Part shown: one piece after another, positions 42,585-51,074 of the stretch
Layout: every line of letters starts with the position of its first letter
Position numbering within the stretch: position 1 is the stretch's first letter
NCBI GenBank assembly: GCA_947629545.1
Contig: CANREE010000006.1
Coordinates: forward strand, 1-54,219
Direction of reading: 5' to 3'
Length of the DNA stretch: 54,219 nt
From: an uncultured Lachnospiraceae bacterium
Lineage (GTDB): Bacteria; Bacillota; Clostridia; Lachnospirales; Lachnospiraceae
Notes under the pieces: generated by a model
What the model was told of the DNA's origin: nothing
The model's input: the letters and a program-made list of their open reading frames with translations, nothing else
The model's database searches: none
Translations under genes and position numbers: made by a program

Positions 42585-42767
42585 GTTACCACTGTCACTC
42601 AGAGTTTTGTCCTTTTCACTGTCAACCGGCCGGTCTGGTGTTATAACGGTATCCTGTGCCTGCCAAACCGGACGTTGCAGCATCCTGAGGCAAACACTGT
42701 CAGGCCGCCGGACCTGCACCGCACCATCCGCGCGCACAAACACAATTTCGGAGGACATTCTATTATT

Positions 42768-44105
42768 ATGAGCACCTGGTATGACCGAGCTGTCTTCTAC
42801 CATATTTACCCGCTGGGCCTGACCGGCGCGCCGAAGCAGAACCCGCCGGAAGAACCGGCAGTCCGCCGTTTCGACGAGCTGATCCGCTGGATCCCCCATA
42901 TCCGCGCGATGAACTGCAGCGCCGTCTACATCGGCCCCTTATTCGAATCGTCCGGCCACGGCTACGACACCCGCGATTATAAGCAGGTGGACCGCCGCCT
43001 GGGCGACAACGATGATTTTAAGAAATTCGTCCGCCTCTGCCACGACGCGGATATTAAAGTCGTGGTGGACGGCGTCTTCAACCACACGGGCCGCGAATTC
43101 TTCGCCTTCCGCGATATTCAGGAAAAGCGCGACTGGTCCCCGTACAAGGACTGGTACAAGGGCGTGAATTTCGGCTGGGGAAGCCCCTTCGGCGACCCGT
43201 TCGGCTACGAGGCCTGGCAGGGCCATTATGAGCTGCCCTGCTTAAACCCCTGGAACCCCCAAGTGCGCGAATACATTTTCGACGTGATCCGCTTCTGGAT
43301 CGACGAATTCGACATCGACGGCATCCGCCTGGACTGCGCCAATGTGCTGGACTTTGATTTTATGAAGGAAATGCGCCGGCGCACCGCGCAGATGAAGCCG
43401 GATTTCTGGCTCATGGGCGAGGTGATCCACGGCGAATACGCCCGCTGGGTGAACCCGGAAATGCTTCATTCGGTGACCAATTACGAGCTACATAAGGGAC
43501 TGTATTCCGGCCACAACGACCATAACTATTTCGAGATCGCCCACACCATACGGCGTCTTTCGCAGGTGGCGGACCGGCTCTATACCTTTGTGGACAACCA
43601 CGACGAGGACCGGCTTGCCAGCAAGCTGCGGGACAGGGCCCAGCTGTATTCGGTCTATACGCTTCTCTATACGCTTCCCGGCATCCCTTCCATTTACTAT
43701 GGAAGCGAATGGGGCATCGAAGGACGGCGCACCAGGGAAAGCGACGACGCCCTGCGTCCCTGCATCGCCATCGCCGATGAGGCCCGGCTCCACAATGACC
43801 TGACCGACTATATCGCGAAGCTGGGGCGGATCCATCTGGACAACGACGCCCTCCACGGCGGCCGTTACCAGGAGCTGACGCTGACCACCCGCCAGTATTC
43901 TTTCGCCCGCTTCGGCAGCGGCCACGCCATTCTGACTGCGGTGAATAACGATGAGAATCCGGCTGAGATGTATGTGCCAGTACCGACAGGCGGCGCAGAA
44001 GCCGTCGACCTCATAAACGGAACCACCATCCCCGTCACCGACGGACACATTCACATCACGATCGCAGGCGGCAGGGGCGCCGTCCTGAGAATAAAGGGGG
44101 TATAA
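42768..44105 (+). CDS. GH13 alpha-amylase family protein
   Basis: The 445-residue protein has the GH13 catalytic set: DGIRLDCANVL with nucleophile Asp189, WLMGEVIHGEY with acid/base Glu218, and FVDNHDEDRLAS with Asp279. VVVDGVFNHTG is conserved region I. It lacks a signal peptide and is cytoplasmic; the substrate is an alpha-1,4-glucan or maltodextrin. GGAGG lies 13 bases upstream of the ATG, a bit far. glgB starts 4 bases after its stop, so they form one operon for glycogen or maltodextrin metabolism. Confidence 0.92.
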   Translation: MSTWYDRAVFYHIYPLGLTGAPKQNPPEEPAVRRFDELIRWIPHIRAMNCSAVYIGPLFESSGHGYDTRDYKQVDRRLGDNDDFKKFVRLCHDADIKVVVDGVFNHTGREFFAFRDIQEKRDWSPYKDWYKGVNFGWGSPFGDPFGYEAWQGHYELPCLNPWNPQVREYIFDVIRFWIDEFDIDGIRLDCANVLDFDFMKEMRRRTAQMKPDFWLMGEVIHGEYARWVNPEMLHSVTNYELHKGLYSGHNDHNYFEIAHTIRRLSQVADRLYTFVDNHDEDRLASKLRDRAQLYSVYTLLYTLPGIPSIYYGSEWGIEGRRTRESDDALRPCIAIADEARLHNDLTDYIAKLGRIHLDNDALHGGRYQELTLTTRQYSFARFGSGHAILTAVNNDENPAEMYVPVPTGGAEAVDLINGTTIPVTDGHIHITIAGGRGAVLRIKGV

Positions 44106-44109
44106 GAAC

Positions 44110-46206
44110 ATGGCAAGACCAAAGAAGAATCCTGAGAATGTAGTCGCTGCCACAGGAGCCGCAGCGATTTCCACTGACGCGGCAGCCGCAGAAGCCACCG
44201 AAACGCCAAATCGCCGCGGCAGGCGGCCGAAAGCAGCAGCGGAGACCGCAACCGCCGCGCCGGCCGCCGAGTATGTCCATACCGGCAAGCGGGGCCGCCC
44301 CCGCAAGGTCGTCCCCATCGGCACGAATTTCGTCACCGAGATGGACCGCTACCTGTTCGGCCAGGGCACCCATTACAACATCTATGAGAAGCTGGGCGCC
44401 CATCCGAAGAACTATCAGGGACAGGACGGCATGTATTTCGCGGTGTGGGCTCCCCACGCGGCGGGCGTGTCCCTTGTGGGCGATTTCAACGGCTGGAACC
44501 CGGAAGCCAACCCGATGACGGTTCTCGGCACCTCGGGCATCTACGAGATCTTCGTGCCCGGCATGGGACTGGGCCAGCTTTACAAATACGCGGTCACCAC
44601 GAAGACCGGAGCGATCCTTTTTAAGGCGGATCCGTTCGCCTTCGAGGCGGAATACCGTCCCGGCACGGCCTCCGTCACCGCCGACATCGACGGTTTCAAG
44701 TGGAAGGATGAGAAATGGATGGAAGCCCGCAGGAACACGGACATCCTCAAGGCTCCCCTGTCCATTTATGAAGTCCATATCGGTTCCTGGCGCAAGAAGC
44801 AGCGTCCGGAGAAGGACGGCTGCTACACCTACATAGAAGCGGCCCACGAGCTGGCGGAATACGTCAAGCAGATGGGCTACACCCATGTAGAGCTGATGGG
44901 CATCGCCGAGCATCCCTTCGACGGCTCCTGGGGCTACCAGGTGACCGGCTACTACGCCCCCACCTCCCGCTACGGCCAGGCGAAGGATTTCATGTATTTC
45001 GTCAATTACCTGCACCGGGAAGGCATCGGCGTCATCCTGGACTGGGTGCCGGCCCATTTCCCGAGAGACGCCCACGGACTGGCCGACTTCGACGGCGAGC
45101 CGCTGTTTGAGTACGCCGATTCCCGCAAGGGCGAGCATCCCGACTGGGGCACCAAGGTCTTCGACTACTCGAAGAACGAAGTGAAGAATTTCCTGATCGG
45201 CAACGCCCTCTACTGGATCGACCGCTATCACATCGACGGCCTGCGCGTGGACGCCGTGGCCTCCATGCTGTATCTGGATTACGGCCGCTCCGCCGGCAAC
45301 TGGGTGCCCAACATCTACGGCGGCAACCAGAACCTGGAGGCTATCGAATTCTTCAAGCACATCAACAGCGTGATCACCGGCCGACACGACGGCACCATGA
45401 TCATCGCCGAGGAATCGACGGCCTGGCCGAAGATCACCAGGTCGCCGGAAGAGGACGGCCTTGGCTTTAAGTTCAAATGGAACATGGGCTGGATGCACGA
45501 CTTCCTGGAATACATGAAGCTGGATCCCTATTTCCGCAAATACAACCACAACAAGATGACCTTCGCCATGACCTATTCCACCAGCGAGAATTTCATCCTG
45601 GTGCTGTCCCACGACGAGGTGGTCCATCTGAAATGCTCCATGATCAGCAAGATGCCCGGCATCTATGAGGACAAATTCGCCAACTTAAAGGTGGGCTATA
45701 CCTTCATGATCGGCCATCCCGGCAAGAAGCTGCTGTTCATGGGCCAGGATTTCGCCCAGTGGCACGAGTGGGACGAAAAGGTGTCCCTGGACTGGCATCT
45801 GGCCGACGAGCCGCTTCATAAGGATGTGCAGAACTATTTCAGCGACCTGCTGCACATCTACCGCCAGTACCCGGCCCTGTACTCCCTGGACTACGACTGG
45901 AACGGCTTTGCCTGGGTCAACGCCGACGACGCCGACCGCAGCATCTTCAGCTTTATCCGCTATGATGAGACGAAGAAAAAGAGCCTGCTGTTCGTCTGCA
46001 ACTTCACGCCGATGGAGCGCTCCGACTACCGGGTGGGCGTGCCGAAGCGCGGCAATTACACGCTGATTCTGGACCAGACCCACGGCGCGTACCAGCGCGG
46101 CGAAGAGAAAAAGGTCTTTGCGGCAAAGAAGGGCGAGTGCGACGGCCAGCCCTATTCCTTCTCTTATCCGCTGCCGGCTTACGGAACCGCGATCTTCCGC
46201 TTCTAA
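44110..46206 (+). CDS. glgB: 1,4-alpha-glucan branching enzyme with AT-hook-like N-terminal tail
   Basis: The 698-residue protein has the CBM48 domain (about 100-190, GMYFAVWAPHAAGVSLVGDF), GH13 barrel with nucleophile Asp381 (GLRVDAVAS), Glu434 (IIAEESTAWP) and Asp502 (LSHDEVVH). It transfers glucan chains to make alpha-1,6 branches in glycogen. The first about 70 residues are unusual: Ala-rich with MARPKKNPE, RRGRRPKAA and KRGRPRKVV, two matching the AT-hook core (basic-GRP). It follows the amylase. No glgA or glgC is in the window. Confidence 0.96.
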   Translation: MARPKKNPENVVAATGAAAISTDAAAAEATETPNRRGRRPKAAAETATAAPAAEYVHTGKRGRPRKVVPIGTNFVTEMDRYLFGQGTHYNIYEKLGAHPKNYQGQDGMYFAVWAPHAAGVSLVGDFNGWNPEANPMTVLGTSGIYEIFVPGMGLGQLYKYAVTTKTGAILFKADPFAFEAEYRPGTASVTADIDGFKWKDEKWMEARRNTDILKAPLSIYEVHIGSWRKKQRPEKDGCYTYIEAAHELAEYVKQMGYTHVELMGIAEHPFDGSWGYQVTGYYAPTSRYGQAKDFMYFVNYLHREGIGVILDWVPAHFPRDAHGLADFDGEPLFEYADSRKGEHPDWGTKVFDYSKNEVKNFLIGNALYWIDRYHIDGLRVDAVASMLYLDYGRSAGNWVPNIYGGNQNLEAIEFFKHINSVITGRHDGTMIIAEESTAWPKITRSPEEDGLGFKFKWNMGWMHDFLEYMKLDPYFRKYNHNKMTFAMTYSTSENFILVLSHDEVVHLKCSMISKMPGIYEDKFANLKVGYTFMIGHPGKKLLFMGQDFAQWHEWDEKVSLDWHLADEPLHKDVQNYFSDLLHIYRQYPALYSLDYDWNGFAWVNADDADRSIFSFIRYDETKKKSLLFVCNFTPMERSDYRVGVPKRGNYTLILDQTHGAYQRGEEKKVFAAKKGECDGQPYSFSYPLPAYGTAIFRF

Positions 46207-46376
46207 AGCAGCAGAAAACGGACGCAGGAAGCGCACTGACCGCGCCTTTCCCCCACACTGCCCACTGCGAACTAAGATAATTCAGTAATTCACTCCGCGC
46301 CGGGACCTTCCCGCGACCATAAGATAAGCGGCTCCCGGACGCGGAATCATCATATTAAGAAGGCGAGGTGCTCCTC

Positions 46377-47072
46377 ATGCAGACGATTCTGGTCTGTGAC
46401 GACGACAAACAGATCGTCGAAGCCATTGACATTTACCTGACCGGCGAGGGTTTCCGGGTCATCAAGGCCTACGACGGCTACGAAGCCCTGGAGCTTCTGG
46501 AGAACAACCAGGTGGACCTGATGGTGGTGGACGTGATGATGCCGGGTCTCGACGGCATCCGCACGACGCTGAAAGTCCGCGAGACCAGCAGCATCCCGAT
46601 CATCATCCTCTCCGCCAAGTCGGAGGACAACGACAAGATCCTCGGGCTCAATATCGGCGCGGACGATTACATTTCCAAACCGTTTAATCCTCTGGAACTG
46701 GTAGCACGCGTCAAGTCCCATCTGCGCCGCTACACCCAGCTTGGCAACCTGACCACCCCATCCACAGACACTGTCTATAAATGCGGCGGTCTTCAGATCA
46801 ATGATGATAATAAAGAAGTCATGGTGGACGGAGAACTGATCCGACTTACACCTATCGAATATAACATCCTCCTGCTTCTCGTTAAGAATGCCGGAAAAGT
46901 TTTCTCCATCGATGAGATTTATGAACAGATATGGAATGAGGAGGCCATCGGTGCCGACAACACCGTAGCTGTCCATATTCGCCACATCCGTGAGAAGATC
47001 GAGATCAATCCAAGGGAACCCCGTTACCTGAAAGTTGTCTGGGGCGTCGGCTATAAGATTGAAAAACAGTAG
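46377..47072 (+). CDS. OmpR-family response regulator
   Basis: The 231-residue product starts MQTILVCDDDKQIVEAIDIY and has acidic pocket CDDD (8-10), phosphoacceptor Asp52 in VVDVMMPGLDG, Thr/Ser and Lys in ILSAKSEDND and DDYISKPFNPLEL, then a winged-helix with LTPIEYNILLLLVKNAGKVF and VHIRHIREKIE. A GTG at 46368 is an alternative start, but the ATG after GAGG fits better. Its stop codon lies within the Shine-Dalgarno site of the kinase gene, so the pair is coupled. Confidence 0.93.
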   Translation: MQTILVCDDDKQIVEAIDIYLTGEGFRVIKAYDGYEALELLENNQVDLMVVDVMMPGLDGIRTTLKVRETSSIPIIILSAKSEDNDKILGLNIGADDYISKPFNPLELVARVKSHLRRYTQLGNLTTPSTDTVYKCGGLQINDDNKEVMVDGELIRLTPIEYNILLLLVKNAGKVFSIDEIYEQIWNEEAIGADNTVAVHIRHIREKIEINPREPRYLKVVWGVGYKIEKQ

Positions 47073-47082
47073 GAGCATACAT

Positions 47083-49395
47083 ATGAAACGCAGTCATCTT
47101 CCCATTTCCATAAAAAAACAGACGGTGATATTTCTTCACCTTCTGTTCCTGTGCTTAAGCTTCGCCGGTATTACGTTCATTATCTTTAATCCGAACTACG
47201 GAAGGGGCTTAAACTGGCTTCAGGAAGAAGACTACGCCGACACCCATTCATTCTCCCGCCGGCTGGAGGCCGATGTGGACAATGTCTTCCGCTATGTCCG
47301 CTATAAGGATCTGCTGGAACTTGACGGTGAGGTAAATCTGGATGCAGAAATGTTCTGCGTCACTTACAACTCCGGCATCACCAAGATCTACACGCTGGGC
47401 GAGGCTGTCAGCTACGCGCGCCGGCTTGGCTATTACCTGAATGATGATTTTGTGGTTGCCGGTGGACCCGATGTCCATGAGTGGGAATCTCACGACTTAT
47501 CTTCCCCTTATGTAGAATGGAAAACCTACGCGCCTGACGAGGTTTCCCAGGGGCCCGGCGACGCCCTCTCCTCCCTGGAGGAATTGTCCCTGCAGGTACT
47601 GAACATGCTTGGTGATTATTATCAGGTTCGGTATGACTACATTGACAAGCCCTCCAACCTCTATTTTCGGGTCTCCTATATGGACGATATGGGGAATGAA
47701 CTCCTCTACACCAACGCAGAACGCCGAAGCAACGAAGAGCTGCGGCAGTTGGGCCGCTATCTTTATATCTCCGGCAATTCCCTTTTCGTGGAGAGCAACC
47801 TGCGGTATATTCCGGAGAATATTATTTCGCTTCTGTCAAACAACAACCGCTACGGCAATCAGGATTATTATATCCTGCTGGCCGTGGATATCAGTTTCCC
47901 CAACCCGGATCCGTACGCGGAAGCTCAGGAAGGCTATCTTCGTACCCGTACCGAATATATCAGCGGTGCGGTCATGTTTCTTCTGGGTGCAGTCGGACTT
48001 CTGATTACATTGGTTCTGATGGCGCTTCTGACCGGACATGTAGACGGCGATCGAACAAAGATCGTTCGCCATTACTATGACGAGCTTCCACTGGAATGTC
48101 TCTTCCTCCTTTGCCTGATCGCATTGTGGCTTGCGCATCTGGCGCTGGAAAGCATCATTCCGCGTGTGATCCGGCTGATAATCAGCGACTCTTATCAGGA
48201 TTATGCGAGGAAAATGATCCGATATATCCTGATCTGGCTGATACTGCTGTTTGCCGGCTTAAGTATGCTGCGCAATTATAAGGCGCACATGCTATGGAAG
48301 GGAAGTCTTCTCTACAGAGGCCTTCACCGGATTCTTCCGGCTATTGCCGGACTTTCGATCCCGCTGCGTTTTACAGCTGCATTTCTCGGTTATCTGTTTG
48401 CAGACGCCTGCCTGCTGAGCGGCTTTTATTTCCTGTACTCCCAACGGGATTCTCTGGGAATCCCCTATCTGTATCTGGTTCCGCTGCTCGTCCTGACTGC
48501 TTTTCAGGTGTGGGTTTATCTGATGCTTTACCGAAGCCGTGCGGAAAGCCAGAAGATCGCCGACGGAATCCTCAAGATGTCTGCGGGTGGCCCCGGCTAT
48601 AAGATCGATCCCGAAGGTTTCTCCGAACCGGCGGAACGCGTGAGTCAGGCGTTAAACTCCTTAAGCGACGGGCTGGAAGCCGCACTGTCAGAACAGGTAA
48701 AAAGCGAACGCCTGAAAGCGGACCTGATCACCAATGTGTCCCACGACATCAAGACACCTCTTACCTCCATTATCAATTATGTGGATCTGCTGAAAAGAGA
48801 GCAGATCAACGATCCGAAGATCCAGGGCTATCTGGAGGTTCTAGACCAGAAATCCCAGCGTCTGAAAACACTGACCGAGGATCTGGTGGAAGCGTCCAAG
48901 GCCAGTTCCGGCAACATTAAGCTGGAAATATCCGAAATCAATCTGGTAGAACTTGTCCAGCAGGCCGACGGAGAATTCGAAGAACGGTTCGCCGTCCGCC
49001 ATCTGAATCTGGTATCGACCCTGCCGGATGAAGACGTACTGATCGCCGCAGATGGAAGGCGGATGTGGCGTGTGCTGGAAAATCTCTATAACAATGCATT
49101 CAAATACGCGATGGAAAACAGCCGGATCTATGTGGAAGTTGAAAAGCGGGACGGTTTTGCATATTTTACAATCAAAAACGTATCGGCCAATCCGTTAAAT
49201 ATTAACGCGGACGAACTGACTGAGCGATTCGTCCGCGGTGATGTCGCCAGGACCACTGAAGGCAGCGGTCTGGGACTTTCGATTGCCAAGAGTCTGACGC
49301 AGCTGCAGGGCGGCAGCTTTGAGATCTATATCGACGGAGACCTGTTTAAGGCACAGGTTGGTTTTCCTATCCAAAAATCCGCCACCCACAAATGA
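47083..49395 (+). CDS. Membrane sensor histidine kinase
   Basis: The product of 770 residues starts MKRSHLPISIKKQTVIFLHL; AGGAG lies seven bases upstream. One segment at about 13-35 is followed by a long extracytoplasmic domain of about 265 residues, then five more membrane segments (about 300-510), the dimerisation helix with His554 in NVSHDIKTPL, and the HATPase domain (N box LENLYNNAFKYA, G box GSGLGLSIAK). The signal it senses is unknown. It works with the response regulator just upstream. Confidence 0.93.
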   Translation: MKRSHLPISIKKQTVIFLHLLFLCLSFAGITFIIFNPNYGRGLNWLQEEDYADTHSFSRRLEADVDNVFRYVRYKDLLELDGEVNLDAEMFCVTYNSGITKIYTLGEAVSYARRLGYYLNDDFVVAGGPDVHEWESHDLSSPYVEWKTYAPDEVSQGPGDALSSLEELSLQVLNMLGDYYQVRYDYIDKPSNLYFRVSYMDDMGNELLYTNAERRSNEELRQLGRYLYISGNSLFVESNLRYIPENIISLLSNNNRYGNQDYYILLAVDISFPNPDPYAEAQEGYLRTRTEYISGAVMFLLGAVGLLITLVLMALLTGHVDGDRTKIVRHYYDELPLECLFLLCLIALWLAHLALESIIPRVIRLIISDSYQDYARKMIRYILIWLILLFAGLSMLRNYKAHMLWKGSLLYRGLHRILPAIAGLSIPLRFTAAFLGYLFADACLLSGFYFLYSQRDSLGIPYLYLVPLLVLTAFQVWVYLMLYRSRAESQKIADGILKMSAGGPGYKIDPEGFSEPAERVSQALNSLSDGLEAALSEQVKSERLKADLITNVSHDIKTPLTSIINYVDLLKREQINDPKIQGYLEVLDQKSQRLKTLTEDLVEASKASSGNIKLEISEINLVELVQQADGEFEERFAVRHLNLVSTLPDEDVLIAADGRRMWRVLENLYNNAFKYAMENSRIYVEVEKRDGFAYFTIKNVSANPLNINADELTERFVRGDVARTTEGSGLGLSIAKSLTQLQGGSFEIYIDGDLFKAQVGFPIQKSATHK

Positions 49396-50896
49396 AGTTC
49401 CTTTGGAACCAACTTCCCATCGTCCGGTGAACGACTTTTCCATTTCCGGAAGAAGCATCCACCACTGTGCCGTTTTCAGCGACGATACCCACATGACCGG
49501 TGACGACAATGATGTCACCCGCGCGGAGATTATTGAAGCTGGTGATCTTCGTGTATTTTCCGACGCTGCGCCAACCGGAAGAGGTCAGATAACTCTGCTT
49601 GACGCCGACCTGATTCAGACACCAGTAGACAAAACCGGAACAGTCGAACTGGCTGGGACCTTTGGCGCCCCACACGTACTTGCAGCCCAGTTTGGACTTG
49701 GCCACGGAGATCAGCGCCGCGGCGCTGCCGGACGCAGCGCCAGTGGAAGATCCGCCGGATCCACTTCCCGCGCTGTAAGACCTCGCGTTTCCGCCGGTCA
49801 GCCTGGCCATTGTCATGACGCCGACAGAGCCGTCGCTGCTTAATCCATTGGCACTCTGGAAATTCTTGACCGCTTTCTCGGTCGCTTCCCCAAAATATCC
49901 CGTTATATTGGCAGACGCCAGATACCCATACTTATTCAGAAGCTTCTGGATCTGCGTCACATTATCATTCTGATCTCCCAGCGAAATCCCATTCGGAACT
50001 GCATCGGAACCGTTCAATGCCATACGGGTTGATGGCCCCAGATAACCGTCCACAACCAGATCATTCTTCGACTGGAACTGCTTGACAGCGATGACCGTAT
50101 CGTCGCCATACTTGCCATCCGGCGCGGTCGTCATGTATCCCAGCGCCTTCAATCGTTCCTGCGCTGACCGGACTACATCGCTTTGCTCGCCGTAAACCAG
50201 CATATTCGGTTGAACGATATCGCTGTAGAGCAGATTCATCGTTTGACGGCCTACTTTGCCATCCTGTTCAATACCATTGATCTCCTGCAGCTTCTTCACC
50301 GCTTCCTCGGTCCTGTCACCGAAATTGCCTGTCACCTGTTCCTCACTCGCCAGATACCCAAGTTCATAAAGACGGCTCTGGATCCGCTCGATATCGCTTC
50401 CCTGCTCCCCCTTGGAGGCCGCATAATATTTCGCCTCAGGATTCATAATGGCTTCCATCGTGGACGGCCCCACGACGCCGTCTGTGGGCAATCCGTTCTG
50501 CCGCTGAAAGATCTGTACCGCTGCGTGGGTCACCTCGCCGTAATATTCGGTAGGTTCGTCATTATCCATGAAACCCAGCTCCATCAGACGTTCCTGCAGA
50601 TCCGCCACAATTTCATAAGACTCGCCGATTCGGATATACTCCGGCGGTGCCTCCGTCTCCGGCACCGGAAGGTCTTTCAGCGTATCATAATCCGGCCCAT
50701 CCATAGTAAGCGGGTCTAAACCCTCAATCACCGATGACGTCTCAGGAGTAGTCTCCGCAAGTATAACAGCCGCAGTTTCTCCTGATCCTTCCGTTGGCAG
50801 CTGTGCCGAACCTGTCGACGGACGGACGGCGCAGCCGGTACTCCCCGCCGTCAGTGCAAGTACCATGCATACGTATATGCATCTTCGATATCTCAT
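49367..50896 (-). CDS. Secreted NlpC/P60 peptidoglycan hydrolase with four PG-binding repeats
   Basis: The 509-residue protein starts with a signal peptide (MRYRRCIYVCMVLALTAGST) and a GC at the lipobox position, so it may be a lipoprotein. Four peptidoglycan-binding type 1 units follow between about residues 88 and 370, with GLPTDGVVGPSTMEAIM as a typical helix. A Gly/Ser linker leads to the C-terminal NlpC/P60 domain with catalytic Cys in QFDCSGFVYWCL and His in GHVGIVAENG. It probably cuts cell wall stem peptides. Its end overlaps the kinase gene by 29 bases, tail to tail. Confidence 0.92.
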   Translation of the reverse strand: MRYRRCIYVCMVLALTAGSTGCAVRPSTGSAQLPTEGSGETAAVILAETTPETSSVIEGLDPLTMDGPDYDTLKDLPVPETEAPPEYIRIGESYEIVADLQERLMELGFMDNDEPTEYYGEVTHAAVQIFQRQNGLPTDGVVGPSTMEAIMNPEAKYYAASKGEQGSDIERIQSRLYELGYLASEEQVTGNFGDRTEEAVKKLQEINGIEQDGKVGRQTMNLLYSDIVQPNMLVYGEQSDVVRSAQERLKALGYMTTAPDGKYGDDTVIAVKQFQSKNDLVVDGYLGPSTRMALNGSDAVPNGISLGDQNDNVTQIQKLLNKYGYLASANITGYFGEATEKAVKNFQSANGLSSDGSVGVMTMARLTGGNARSYSAGSGSGGSSTGAASGSAAALISVAKSKLGCKYVWGAKGPSQFDCSGFVYWCLNQVGVKQSYLTSSGWRSVGKYTKITSFNNLRAGDIIVVTGHVGIVAENGTVVDASSGNGKVVHRTMGSWFQRNFICGWRIFG

Positions 50897-50959
50897 TGCA
50901 AATCAATTCCCTTCTCTTCCCTGCCGCCGGCAGCCCGCTGCAGGCAGGTTCTGTTCTTT

Positions 50960-50965
50960 ATCATA
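50960..50965 (-). promoter_or_regulatory. Possible extended -10 promoter of the NlpC/P60 gene
   Basis: TGC-TATGAT on the minus strand forms an extended -10 (TGn before the hexamer) with no -35 of note. A strong hairpin lies directly upstream. Confidence 0.3.
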
Positions 50966-50969
50966 GCAC

Positions 50970-50996
50970 GAGCAAAGCGCCACAGGCGCTTTGCTC
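50970..50996. terminator. Strong hairpin between NlpC/P60 and GGDEF-EAL genes
   Basis: There is a perfect 12-base stem, GAGCAAAGCGCC (50970-50981) with GGCGCTTTGCTC (50985-50996), with a 3-base loop. There is no T run on either side; it may be a regulatory or protective hairpin rather than a terminator. Confidence 0.4.
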
Positions 50997-51010
50997 ACAT
51001 GGAAATAACA

Positions 51011-51046
51011 AACCGGAATTATCAAACTATCGTAATAATTCCGGTT
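51011..51046 (-). terminator. Terminator hairpin of the GGDEF-EAL gene
   Basis: There is a perfect 12-base stem, AACCGGAATTAT (51011-51022) with ATAATTCCGGTT (51035-51046), and TGTTATTT follows on the minus strand. Confidence 0.6.
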
Positions 51047-51074
51047 CGGACTGTATCCTTTCTGTATCCGCCGC

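Noticed and set aside
44056-45627. Long minus-strand frame (523 codons) opposite glgB
   Set aside because: Antisense to a clear gene; an open frame expected from codon bias, with no recognisable domain.
46207-46376. Terminator of glgB and promoter of the two-component system
   Set aside because: Only a weak GGAAGCGC/GCGCCTTTCC pairing without a T run, and no -35/-10 pair with proper spacing.
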